Below are positions 26,847 to 35,534 of a stretch of 64,000 nucleotides of DNA, in pieces; positions within the stretch are counted from its first letter, which is position 1; the number at the start of each line of letters is the position of its first letter. The notes below the pieces were generated by a model. The model ran no database searches, was not told the DNA's origin, and saw only the letters and a program-made list of their open reading frames with translations. Source of the stretch: CAZNXJ01 sp964577115. GTDB taxonomy: Bacteria > Planctomycetota > Planctomycetia > Pirellulales > Pirellulaceae. Made by a program: the position numbers and the translations under genes. The stretch is from the NCBI GenBank assembly GCA_964577115.1, contig CAZNXJ010000002.1, forward strand, positions 1 to 64,000. The letters run 5' to 3'.

Positions 26847-27956
26847 TCACAACGGCACCCCGTACTCCTCCGAAAGGCTCCGTAGCGCCGCGAGCGTTGC
26901 CTCATTGACCGGAATTCCATTCCGCCGTCGCTCGAGCTCGGTCGCATGGCCATCCTGTCCGGGGACGAGCACCCGTTCGACCCCGGGTGCGGGGGGCGAA
27001 TCGTTGATCGACTGGATCATGGCATCCATTCCCCTGCGGAATTCGCGCGGATCGCAGAACTGATCGATGCGGATCGCGGCAAAACAGTGTCCGATGCCCT
27101 CTTGGGCATAGTCGTATGCCGGCTCGGGGTTCTCCCCCAGGACGCGATCCCGGCTAGCGCCCGTGCGCCACCCGCCCGACAGGAGGCTCGTCAATATCCA
27201 GCTCGCCAGCGCCATTCCGTACCCTTTGTGGCCGCCGAACGTGGTGGCGCCGCCGAGCGGCACGACGCTGTACACGGTTTCCGGATTGGTGGTCGGTTGT
27301 CGCTGCGCATCAAACGCCCAATCCGGCGGAACGGGCAGCCCTTCTTCCTCATACAGTTCGATGCGATTCACAGGAACGACCGACGTCGACATGTCGAGCA
27401 CAAACGGAGGAAATTCGCCGGCCGGGCAGGCCATGGCCACGGGGTTGGTCGAGAGCATGGGCAGGAGTCCGCCGAACGGCAGCACGGCCTTGCGCTGCCC
27501 GCGGTGGAAAAAGTAACCGCATGAGGCGAATCCGATCATGTCGTGCTCGACGGCCATCCACGCGTAGTATCCGGCCGGTCCGAAATGCGTTGAATTCCGC
27601 ATTGTCACGACGCCGACACCGGCCGCCCGAGCTTTCTCGATGGCGCACTGCATGGCCTGCACGGATAGCGACAGGGCCAGTCCGCTGTTGGCATTGAAGG
27701 CGGCCGTCGTAGGCGTTTCGTGGTCCAGCGTCAGCTCGGCATCGAACACGATTTTGCCGTCGCGGCGGCCGATCCCCGCGGCATCCAGGTAATAGCGTTT
27801 TAGGTTGCGGATGCCGTGCGTATCGACGCCGCGTAAGCTGGCCCAGATCAGCACATCGGTCGCTCGGACCGCATGCTCGTGCGGCGTCCCCGCCGCTTCG
27901 AAGACCGCAATGGAAAACTTGCGCAGTCGCTCGACATCAATTCGAGTATGGGTCAT
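26847..27956 (-). CDS. Ldh-family NAD(P)-dependent oxidoreductase (malate/L-lactate dehydrogenase type)
   Basis: 369 residues of the type-2 malate/L-lactate/ureidoglycolate/sulfolactate dehydrogenase superfamily, which has a fold unrelated to classical LDH. Seen: RATDVLIWASLRGVDTHGI near the N-terminus, the MRNSTHFGPAGYY motif with the likely catalytic histidine, and GLLPMLSTNPVAMACP in the nucleotide-binding part. Also seen are LDMSTSVVPVNRIELYEEEG and GHKGYGMAL. The cytoplasmic enzyme interconverts a 2-hydroxyacid and a 2-oxoacid. The exact substrate cannot be told from sequence. Family length is about 340-370 residues, so it is complete. It lies upstream of mgtE and downstream of selO in the same direction, with gaps large enough for separate promoters. 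Confidence 0.93.
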   Translation of the reverse strand: MTHTRIDVERLRKFSIAVFEAAGTPHEHAVRATDVLIWASLRGVDTHGIRNLKRYYLDAAGIGRRDGKIVFDAELTLDHETPTTAAFNANSGLALSLSVQAMQCAIEKARAAGVGVVTMRNSTHFGPAGYYAWMAVEHDMIGFASCGYFFHRGQRKAVLPFGGLLPMLSTNPVAMACPAGEFPPFVLDMSTSVVPVNRIELYEEEGLPVPPDWAFDAQRQPTTNPETVYSVVPLGGATTFGGHKGYGMALASWILTSLLSGGWRTGASRDRVLGENPEPAYDYAQEGIGHCFAAIRIDQFCDPREFRRGMDAMIQSINDSPPAPGVERVLVPGQDGHATELERRRNGIPVNEATLAALRSLSEEYGVPL

Positions 27957-28157
27957 CCGCTATGTTCTCGAGGAGTCGTTCAAGGAAACCGATTTCACGC
28001 CCGTGGCAAGCGACCGCCGACGGGCGAGCATGGATCGCGCACCCGCCGCATGCTCAAGGCAACTCGCGATCACACCAAGGCTTTATTCCATCGCAACGGC
28101 CGTTCACCGTTCTAGTACGCCGATTGGGGATGCCGACGCCTGCTCGGTAAACAAAAT

Positions 28158-28179
28158 CGGCGGGCTCGGAGGCCCGCCG
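28158..28179 (-). terminator. Rho-independent terminator after selO
   Basis: A perfect 8-bp stem CGGCGGGC/GCCCGCCG with a 6-base loop. On the minus strand it is followed by ATTTTGTTT, giving a classic GC-hairpin plus U-rich tail 34 bases beyond the selO stop. Confidence 0.75.
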
Positions 28180-28212
28180 AACGAACCCCTAATTCACGAC
28201 GGAACAAACTAT

Positions 28213-29697
28213 TTAGGTACCGCAGAACGTGCGATAGTTGCCATCGTCATCCGGCGGTTGCCGATAGATCTCCCATTCAGGCCGATCGTCAAAGGGAGCC
28301 GACAGCGCCTCGAGCAGCCGATTCAGGACCGATAAATCGCCCTCGTTCTCGGCAGCGGCCAATGCCTCTTCGACCCGATGGTTGCGTGGAATGATCGCTG
28401 GATTGGCCGTGCGCATCAAGGCATAGGCGTCACTTTCCGTGCGGCCTTCACGGGCCAGCCGGCTCGTCCAGCGAGCTCGCCACGCCTGGAATTCCCCGTC
28501 GCTGTAGAGGTCGGCGCTCCGGGCTTCGCCTGAGGCCAAATCGCGGAAGGTATTCGTATAATCGGCCCCCGCCTTGAGCATCCAGTCGAGCAGCGCCTGC
28601 ACGAGCGCGGCGTCGCCCGGATCGGCCTCCTCCAGGCCTAACTTGCGGCGCATGCCGTCGAGCCAATATTGTTCGAAGCGATCTGGATATTCCTCGAGTA
28701 CTTCCGTCGCCATGGCCACGGCCTTCTCTGGCTCGTTGTCGAAGAGGGGCAACAGGGCTTCGGCGAACCGAGCTAGGTTCCACTGCCCGATCACGGGTTG
28801 ATTGCCATAGGCGTAACGTCCCGCGTGGTCGATCGAACTGAACACCGTGTTCGGATCATACCGGTTCATGAACGCGCATGGGCCGTAATCAATCGTCTCG
28901 CCGGAAATCGCCATATTGTCCGTGTTCATGACGCCATGGATGAAGCCGACATGCTGCCAGCGAGCGATCAGGTCGGCCTGGCGATCGAGCACCGCGCGAA
29001 AGAACTCCAGATACTTCGCCGGCTTGTCGACCAGTTCAGGGTAATGCCGAGCGATTGCGTAATCCGCCAGCACACGCAGGTTCTCAACATCGCGGCGAGC
29101 GGCGAGGTGCTGGAACGTTCCCACGCGAATGTGACTCGCAGCGACGCGTGTCAGAATCGCGCCGCGTAGCACCGACTCTCGGTAAACCGGCTCGCCGGTC
29201 GTTACCACCGCAAGGCTGCGCGTCGTGGGAATGCCGAGCGCCGCCATGGCTTCGCTGATGATGTACTCGCGCAGCATCGGCCCAAGCGCGGCGCGACCAT
29301 CGCCGCCGCGCGAGTAGCGTGTTCGCCCGCTGCCCTTGAACTGGATATCCACCCGTTGGCCGGACGGAGTGCGATGTTCGCCCAGGAGAATGGCCCGGCC
29401 ATCACCGAGCATCGTGAAGCCGCCGAATTGATGGCCGGCATAGGCCTGCGCGATCGGCTGGCTCCCCGGCGGCAGCTGCTGGCCAGCGAACAGCGCCGCC
29501 GCCTCGTCGGGCGAAAGGGCAGCCAAATTGAGCCCCAACTGCTCGGCCAGGCGGTGGTTCAAAATGACGACGCGCGGCGCGCGCACCTTCGCCGGCTCGA
29601 CGGTTTCCCGAAACACATCCGGTAGCTGTGCGTACGTGCATTCGAGCTGCCAGCCGATGGGGTTCTGTTCGATCGCCGAAGCGCTCGGAGTTGCCAT
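28213..29697 (-). CDS. selO: Protein adenylyltransferase SelO (YdiU family)
   Basis: 494 residues of a pseudokinase-fold enzyme that transfers AMP to Ser/Thr/Tyr of target proteins and is linked to redox stress responses (family knowledge). Seen: AYAGHQFGGFTMLGDGRAIL, the glycine-rich QFKGSGRTRYSRGGDGRAAL, REYIISEAMAALGIPTTRSL, and HGVMNTDNMAISGETIDYGP, which carries the metal-binding Asn/Asp. The C-terminus ends in FCGT, the bacterial counterpart of the selenocysteine tail of eukaryotic SelO. Start ATG 29697 (MATPSASAIEQNPIGW) is preferred over ATG 29736. A terminator follows downstream. Confidence 0.96.
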   Translation of the reverse strand: MATPSASAIEQNPIGWQLECTYAQLPDVFRETVEPAKVRAPRVVILNHRLAEQLGLNLAALSPDEAAALFAGQQLPPGSQPIAQAYAGHQFGGFTMLGDGRAILLGEHRTPSGQRVDIQFKGSGRTRYSRGGDGRAALGPMLREYIISEAMAALGIPTTRSLAVVTTGEPVYRESVLRGAILTRVAASHIRVGTFQHLAARRDVENLRVLADYAIARHYPELVDKPAKYLEFFRAVLDRQADLIARWQHVGFIHGVMNTDNMAISGETIDYGPCAFMNRYDPNTVFSSIDHAGRYAYGNQPVIGQWNLARFAEALLPLFDNEPEKAVAMATEVLEEYPDRFEQYWLDGMRRKLGLEEADPGDAALVQALLDWMLKAGADYTNTFRDLASGEARSADLYSDGEFQAWRARWTSRLAREGRTESDAYALMRTANPAIIPRNHRVEEALAAAENEGDLSVLNRLLEALSAPFDDRPEWEIYRQPPDDDGNYRTFCGT

Positions 29698-29968
29698 TCT
29701 TCTCTCCCGAAGTTTCTTGCCTGTAAGGCCGAGCAATTATACGCTCGCCCGAAGTCACGGCGCACGGCAAATGCTGTCACGCTCGCTCGAAGTCCCGCTC
29801 GTGCCTGCCGATCGACCGGCCCCCGTTGGACATCGCCAAGCTGGCAGGCCACAATGCGGTACATCATGCTTTCCGTTTGCCCGTTTTGGCGAACACCCAA
29901 GCCCTCCCCCCACACCCGCCGAACGTCGGACGCCTTCGTGCGGCTGGTATCACGAATTCAGGTTCATA
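29698..29968. other. Divergent intergenic region selO / heparinase-like gene
   Basis: A 271-bp gap expected to hold promoters for both genes. No clear promoter pair or RNA structure was recognised. The plus-strand frame upstream of 29969 is open across selO but is antisense shadow. Confidence 0.4.
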
Positions 29969-32668
29969 ATGCAGATTGCTTCACGCGAGCAGGCTTTAGG
30001 CCTGGCGCATGCGACGGCCCGCCGCCTCCCGTTCCTACTCATCGCCCTGCTGGTCGCCGTACCGACGAACGCCAGCGAATTCTCCGCGCGCGTCTCGCGC
30101 CGCGACGTCCCGCGCCTTTTGCAAGCTACGGAACATGTGCGTTCGCTGAGCGAGGAGGAGCTCGTCGCCCTGATTCCTCTGCAATCCGGCCTGTTCTTTA
30201 TTGATTGTCCGAACTGCGACGGCGGCCGGCAGGAATCGCAGCTCGTGTGGCATCCCGAGCGGCCGGATGAAGTCGAGTGCCGTTTCTGCCAGCACCGCTA
30301 CCCGAGCGACAAGTACCCGATGGACAAGGCGGTCACCGTCCGCAATCCGCGTGGCGAGACCGTGCAATTTCCCTACTGGGAAAACGACCGCGGCTACCGG
30401 CACTTCTTTCAGGCGCGGCGTGACGACCTCGTGCGGAACTACCTGGCCGATCAGACGCGGCTCTTGGCACAGCTATACGTGGCAACGCAGGATAAGGCCC
30501 ACGCGCGGCGAGCGGCGCTCGTGATTGACCGCTTTGCCCAGGTGTTTCCCGGCTGGTGCTACCACTTCGACTATCCGTTCCAGCAAAAGGAAATTTACGA
30601 CGGCGACGTATCGCCTTCGAACTTCCGGCCCGGGTACCGGACGGCTCGCTGGACCTGGTGGGCATACATGGATATTCCCACCGAGCTGGTCGAAGCTTAT
30701 GACTGGATTCGCGATAGCGGCGTCTTTGAAGAGCTCTCGCGCGAACGCGAAGTCGACGTGGCCGAGCGTATCGAACGCGATCTGTTTCGCAATGCGGCCG
30801 AGCAGGTCCTCGCCAATCGCGAAACGTACGGCAACATGAGCCCCACGGCCTGGCGAGCTCTCGTGCAAACCGGCCGCATCCTTGGCGAGCCGCGGTACGT
30901 GCATGAAGTCGTGGGACGCCTACAACACTTCGTGGACACGCAGTTCTTCTACGACGGCACCTGGCCCGAGGGCTCTCCTGATTACGCCGCGCAAACCATC
31001 GGGGGACTAGCGAATGTGATTAACGTCCTGAGCGGCTACAGCGATCCACCTGACTACGTTGACCCGGTCAATGGCCGCCGTTTCGAGAATCTCGACCTGG
31101 ACGAGGTCATTCCGATGCTCGAACGGGCCCAGGCGTCGCTGCGCAAGATGCATCTCCCCAATGGACGCGCGGTGCCCGTGCATGATACGTGGTCCCGCAG
31201 CCGCCGCCGCGGCACGTCGGTAACCGAGCCGTACTTGTTGCCGGCGCTGGGACACGTATGTCTCGGAGGTGGTGAGAACGAAAACCAAACACAATTCCAC
31301 CTGACGTGGTCAGGAGGCTATGGGCACAGCCACGCGGATCACCTCAGCCTGCTACTGTTCGCGCACGAGCGAGAATTGCTTTCGGATATCGGCTATACGC
31401 ACACCGCCTACCGATCCTGGTCGGTCACGACGGCCGCACACAACACCGTGGTGATTGACGGCCAAAGCCAATTGCTCGGCGGACGTTCCCAACCGACCGA
31501 CGGCCGCCTGCTCCTCTGCGATATCTCCGATCCGACGATTCAGGTCGTCCGTGCCGACGGCACGCGCGGATATGCTGGACGCGCGAAAACGTACGAGCGA
31601 ACGCTGGTGGTCATCGATGCCGGAAACGGCCGGCGGTTTGCGGTGGATTGCTTCGACGTCGAAGGCGGCCAAACGCATGATTACTTCCTGCACGGCGACG
31701 CGGACAATCCGGCGGCCGTCACTGCGTCGCTGGAGTTCACGTCTCTCGAATCGCTCCTTCCGCCTGGCTTCGAATGGACTCCCACGCGAAACGAAGGCGA
31801 AGTCGGACGAGCGCTTGCTCCGCACTACGCCTACGGCTTTTTCCGCAGTCTGCGCTCAGCCCCACTGGCGGCCGGCGAAGTCGTACCTGTCGATTTCCTT
31901 GCAGCGGAAGGCGCAGGGCCCGGTGTTCGCGTCAACCTGCTACCGCAACCCGACAGCCAGTTGATCCTGGGTGAAAACCCCTCGATCCGGCAGGCTCGCG
32001 AGGACGATGCAAAGCTCAATGATTTCCAGCGTCCTTTCCTGCTCCTCCGTCGCTCGGCGGCGAACAAGCCGAGCCGCTTCGTAAGCGTCATTGAACCGTA
32101 CGCCGACTCGCCGCTGCTTGAATCGATCGAACCGATTATCAGCGAGGACGAGACCGTAGGAGTGCGTGTAGCAGCCAACGGACACATGCATCTCGTCGTG
32201 TTTGGCAGCATGGCTCCGGTTACGATCGAGGCCGGCCGCGTACCCGCGACGTTTCAAGGTCAGATTGGTGTCCTGTCGCTGCGCGACGATGCGGTCACGG
32301 CGGCGTTTTGCTTGGGCAGCGGGGGTTGGCAGCGCGGCGATTTCAAGCAAACTTCGCCGGGGCCGCAAGGGGCACCGCTCCGCTCGGTAGACGGCAAGCA
32401 GTTAATCGTGCAGTATGACGAGCAAGTCGTGCCCGCGCAGGGCGACATCGTCCGCCTGGTGACGGCCGACGGCTGGGTGTACCCGTTCACGCTCGCCGGC
32501 GTGCAACAGTCAGGCGAGCAATTGCACCTTGAAGTCGTGGAAGGACCGGGGCTGACCTTCGATCCTGCCGCCGAACAGTTGAAACTGACCGTCTACCCGC
32601 AGCGTCAGCACGACGGGCAGGTTCGCGTCGAATGGACACCCGCTACGCGAATTACAATCGGTCAATAG
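29969..32668 (+). CDS. Secreted heparinase II/III-like polysaccharide lyase
   Basis: 899 residues with a signal peptide (basic start, then LPFLLIALLVAVPTNASEFS). A small metal-binding-like module with two CxxC pairs follows (DCPNCDGG, CRFCQHRYPSDKYPMDK). Next come an alpha/alpha-toroid domain (RWTWWAYMDIPTELVEAYDW, GNMSPTAWRALVQTGRILG) and a heparinase II/III beta-sandwich with HSHADHLSLLLFAHERELLS and SDIGYTH. Such enzymes depolymerise acidic polysaccharides (heparin, alginate, ulvan-like glycans) by beta-elimination. The substrate is not deducible here. The ATG at 29969 is chosen for its signal peptide. It precedes the exported-enzyme operon at 32803 and may feed it, which is inference. Confidence 0.9.
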   Translation: MQIASREQALGLAHATARRLPFLLIALLVAVPTNASEFSARVSRRDVPRLLQATEHVRSLSEEELVALIPLQSGLFFIDCPNCDGGRQESQLVWHPERPDEVECRFCQHRYPSDKYPMDKAVTVRNPRGETVQFPYWENDRGYRHFFQARRDDLVRNYLADQTRLLAQLYVATQDKAHARRAALVIDRFAQVFPGWCYHFDYPFQQKEIYDGDVSPSNFRPGYRTARWTWWAYMDIPTELVEAYDWIRDSGVFEELSREREVDVAERIERDLFRNAAEQVLANRETYGNMSPTAWRALVQTGRILGEPRYVHEVVGRLQHFVDTQFFYDGTWPEGSPDYAAQTIGGLANVINVLSGYSDPPDYVDPVNGRRFENLDLDEVIPMLERAQASLRKMHLPNGRAVPVHDTWSRSRRRGTSVTEPYLLPALGHVCLGGGENENQTQFHLTWSGGYGHSHADHLSLLLFAHERELLSDIGYTHTAYRSWSVTTAAHNTVVIDGQSQLLGGRSQPTDGRLLLCDISDPTIQVVRADGTRGYAGRAKTYERTLVVIDAGNGRRFAVDCFDVEGGQTHDYFLHGDADNPAAVTASLEFTSLESLLPPGFEWTPTRNEGEVGRALAPHYAYGFFRSLRSAPLAAGEVVPVDFLAAEGAGPGVRVNLLPQPDSQLILGENPSIRQAREDDAKLNDFQRPFLLLRRSAANKPSRFVSVIEPYADSPLLESIEPIISEDETVGVRVAANGHMHLVVFGSMAPVTIEAGRVPATFQGQIGVLSLRDDAVTAAFCLGSGGWQRGDFKQTSPGPQGAPLRSVDGKQLIVQYDEQVVPAQGDIVRLVTADGWVYPFTLAGVQQSGEQLHLEVVEGPGLTFDPAAEQLKLTVYPQRQHDGQVRVEWTPATRITIGQ

Positions 32669-32802
32669 ATCCGCAACTACCTCCAATGACTTCATCCTAC
32701 GCGCAGCGAAGACCGATCGCGATTCTTGCCAACATCTGAAAACCGGGTTCTCGGCCGGTGCGCGGGAGCCTCTCCTTTCACGCCAACGATGCGAATTGCC
32801 TT

Positions 32803-33738
32803 ATGAAGCACAATCGACGAGACATCCTGAAAGCCGCCGGCGCGGGACTTGGCGCCGTCAGCCTCGCGCTTGCCGCGCGGCGTGCCGCGGTTGCCGACGA
32901 CTCGCCCGATTCGTCGGCACCGGCCGACCACGTGGGTCTGCCGAAGAACTGGCGGTCCATGCGCAAATTTGACGTACACAATCACGTCATGCAGGCGGTT
33001 CACGAGCCGAATGCGGATTGGGGCCCCACCGAAAACATGGTAGAAGCCGCCGAGATGCTCGGCATCGAAAGGCTCTACTGCTCGCGCCCGATCACCGGTG
33101 GCGTCATGGCGGACATCGAACAGGTTCGCGCGGCGAACGATTCGGTGTTGGCTGCAATGAAGCGGTTTCCCAAGGTGATCTACGGATTCTGTTTCATCCA
33201 ACCTGGCAATGGGCCCGCAGCGCTCGACGAAATCGAACGCTGCCTCGACCACGGTATGTCCGGCGTCAAGCTCTACAATCAGTACCGCTACAGCGATCCG
33301 ATCGTGTACCCGATCGCGGAACGTTGTATCGAACGCAAGATTCCGCTGCTGGGACATTCCGCGCATTTGACCGACGCGCGGAGCATTGCCGCTCAGCCAC
33401 ACACATCGGACTCGCTCGACTTTTGCCAGTTGTCACACCGTTACCCCGAGCTGATGCTGATCTTGGGGCACGTCAATGGCGGCGGTGATTGGCAGTGGGC
33501 CATCAAGGGCCTGCGCGATTGTCCTAACGTCTTTCTGGATACCAGCGGCAGCGTACAGGAGAACGATACGATCGGCATGTGCGTACGCGAGCTAGGGCAC
33601 AAGCGAGTTCTTTTTGCGACCGATATGACCATGGAAGGCGGTGTGGGCAAGATTCTGTCGGCCGATTTGACCGACGAACAGCGCGAGGACATCTTCTGGA
33701 GAAATCTTCAAGGCATCCTGGATCGGCGGACCGCATGA
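32803..33738 (+). CDS. Tat-signal amidohydrolase (TIM-barrel metal-dependent hydrolase)
   Basis: 311 residues. A twin-arginine-type signal (HNRRDILKAAGAGLGAVSLA, ending about residue 45) implies folded export. The enzyme part starts with the first-strand metal motif FDVHNHVM (HxH). GHSAHLTDARS, ILGHVNGGGDWQWA and a late aspartate (VLFATDMTMEGGVG) give the remaining expected metal ligands of amidohydrolase-2/ACMSD-type enzymes. The reaction is probably hydrolysis or decarboxylation of a small carboxylated substrate, not determinable here. It starts at ATG 32803 and overlaps the next gene by ATGA, forming the first gene of a tightly coupled operon with a second amidohydrolase. Confidence 0.88.
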   Translation: MKHNRRDILKAAGAGLGAVSLALAARRAAVADDSPDSSAPADHVGLPKNWRSMRKFDVHNHVMQAVHEPNADWGPTENMVEAAEMLGIERLYCSRPITGGVMADIEQVRAANDSVLAAMKRFPKVIYGFCFIQPGNGPAALDEIERCLDHGMSGVKLYNQYRYSDPIVYPIAERCIERKIPLLGHSAHLTDARSIAAQPHTSDSLDFCQLSHRYPELMLILGHVNGGGDWQWAIKGLRDCPNVFLDTSGSVQENDTIGMCVRELGHKRVLFATDMTMEGGVGKILSADLTDEQREDIFWRNLQGILDRRTA

Positions 33739-34526
33739 TCATCGACATCAATGCCTATCTCGGGCACTATCCGTTTCGCAGTGTGCGTTATAAGACGGCC
33801 GATCAACTGATCGAGCTCATGGACCGTTCGGGGATCACCAAAGCCTTGGTATCCTCGCTGCCGGCCGTGTTCTATCGCGACGCTCACGAGGGTAACGCGG
33901 AACTCTACGAGGAAACGCAGCGCTATCCCAACCGGCTCATTCCCGTCGCAACGGTCAATCCCAAGTACGTGGGCTGGCAGCAGGATCTTCGCCAGTGCAT
34001 CGAGCAGTGGAAGATGAAGGCCGTGACGCTCGTGCCCTCGCATCACGGGTACAGCTTGACGGACGAACAGGGAAAGGCGGCGTTAAACGAAATCGCCAAT
34101 TACGACCTTCCCGTCTTGCTTACGCAGCGTTTCGAGGATCGCCGGCAGCGTCACCACTTGGATGACGCCGAAGACCTCGAATTCGGCACGCTGCTCCAAG
34201 TGGCGCAGGCGCACCCGAAGCTGAAATTCGTGCTCAGCAACTGGATCGGGCTCAATGGTCCGCGCATGGTCGAAGCGGGGCTGAAGGGCCGCTGCCTGCT
34301 CGACTTCAGCCGTCTGCACGTGCTGTTCTTGAAAGACGTACCGAAATTGATCGACAGTCTCGGTGTAGAATCGATTGCCTTCGGTTCTCACATGCCGTTC
34401 GACTATGTGGGCCCCTCGCTGGTAAAGCTCTCGAACCTCGAGATGCTGCGACCGGCCGATTATGAGAAAATCGCTTGGCGGAATGCGGCGACGTTTTTGA
34501 AGCTGAATGGAAGGAGTGAACGATGA
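33735..34526 (+). CDS. Amidohydrolase-family protein (second copy, no signal)
   Basis: 263 residues, amidohydrolase-2-like. It starts with IIDINAYLGHYPFR, where the usual HxH is replaced by NAY, and continues with VSSLPAVFYRD and RLIPVATVNPKY. KAVTLVPSHHGYSLTDEQG and KFVLSNWIGLNG follow. Loss of the first HxH suggests it may be catalytically altered or a non-catalytic partner of the preceding amidohydrolase. No signal peptide is visible, unlike its neighbours, so it would be cytoplasmic or carried out with a partner. It is coupled at both ends by ATGA overlaps. Family assignment is by overall pattern. Confidence 0.82.
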   Translation: MIIDINAYLGHYPFRSVRYKTADQLIELMDRSGITKALVSSLPAVFYRDAHEGNAELYEETQRYPNRLIPVATVNPKYVGWQQDLRQCIEQWKMKAVTLVPSHHGYSLTDEQGKAALNEIANYDLPVLLTQRFEDRRQRHHLDDAEDLEFGTLLQVAQAHPKLKFVLSNWIGLNGPRMVEAGLKGRCLLDFSRLHVLFLKDVPKLIDSLGVESIAFGSHMPFDYVGPSLVKLSNLEMLRPADYEKIAWRNAATFLKLNGRSER

Positions 34527-35434
34527 ACCGTGATCCCGATCGCAGGCAATTCATGGCTGCCTCGGTAGCTGCTGGGGCGTCGCTGGCCATTTCGGCCGGC
34601 GCCACGACGCTCTTCACAGGCGAGGCGCGTGCCGAAGATTCCGCCGAGTCTGCTCGCCGCTTGAAAATCCAACCGCGCTATCATCGCTGGCACGTGGATC
34701 CCGGCGTCGAGTGGGTGGAAACGAACACGACCTACGCGACGCTCGACTGGTCCATCCCACTATCGCAGGCGGCGGTGGTCCTGATCGATGTTTGGGACCG
34801 CCACTATTTGCTCGACACACAGGCACGAACCGAAGCGATCATCAAAGATCGCCTGGCTCCGCTGTTGGACGCTTGCCGCGAAGCCGGATTGCTGGTTATC
34901 CATGCTCCGTCGTCGGTCGTGGCTCAGCAGCATCCGAATTGGAAGCCTCGCCAGCCCGTAGCCCCGGTGAGCCGGCCGCCGTCGGACTGGCCGCCGCCGG
35001 CCTTCCGCAGCAAGTCGGGAGAATTCCGAGCCTACGCGCGCCCCGCGGAACCTCGAGAGCCGGAACTGGTCGAGCTGCGTTCGCGGCTCCAGATGCACGC
35101 GCTGGCGCAGCCCGTCGGCGACGAGCCGGTGATCGGGACAGGCGATGAGCTCCATTCGCTGTGCCGCGAGAAAGGCATCCTTTTCTTGCTCTTCGCCGGC
35201 TTTAACACCAACGCGTGCATTTTGATGCGCGATTACGGGACGCTGGCGATGAGCCAGCGCGGCTACGAAGTGGTTCTGATCCGGGACTGCACGACGGGAA
35301 TGGAATCGCGCGACTCGCATCCGCAGCTCGCGCAGACCAACGGCGCCATCCTGCTGCTCGAAATGTTCGGGCAGTATTCGATTACTTCGGAAGAGATTAT
35401 TCGCGGCCTGCCGGCTCAGGAGAGCCGTGCGTAG
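34523..35434 (+). CDS. Tat-signal isochorismatase-family cysteine hydrolase
   Basis: 303 residues. The N-terminus (RDPDRRQFMAASVAAGASLA, ending near GEARAE) is a twin-arginine signal. The isochorismatase fold follows: VVLIDVWDRHYLLDT gives the catalytic aspartate, and LLFAGFNTNACILMRDYG gives the nucleophilic cysteine. VVLIRDCTTGMESRDSH is the typical C-terminal segment. The catalytic lysine expected between them could not be placed with certainty. Relatives hydrolyse amides, ureas, isochorismate or nicotinamide-like compounds. It is the third coupled gene of the exported-enzyme operon and begins by ATGA overlap with the second amidohydrolase. Confidence 0.9.
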   Translation: MNRDPDRRQFMAASVAAGASLAISAGATTLFTGEARAEDSAESARRLKIQPRYHRWHVDPGVEWVETNTTYATLDWSIPLSQAAVVLIDVWDRHYLLDTQARTEAIIKDRLAPLLDACREAGLLVIHAPSSVVAQQHPNWKPRQPVAPVSRPPSDWPPPAFRSKSGEFRAYARPAEPREPELVELRSRLQMHALAQPVGDEPVIGTGDELHSLCREKGILFLLFAGFNTNACILMRDYGTLAMSQRGYEVVLIRDCTTGMESRDSHPQLAQTNGAILLLEMFGQYSITSEEIIRGLPAQESRA

Positions 35435-35534
35435 CGCGTTGGCCTGCTCGCGAGCAGCGCTTCCGAGGTCGTCCACGTCGCCCCTCCATGTCGCGGTCGG
35501 CACGTATTCGCTATTTTTTTGCAGGGTGTTCGTC

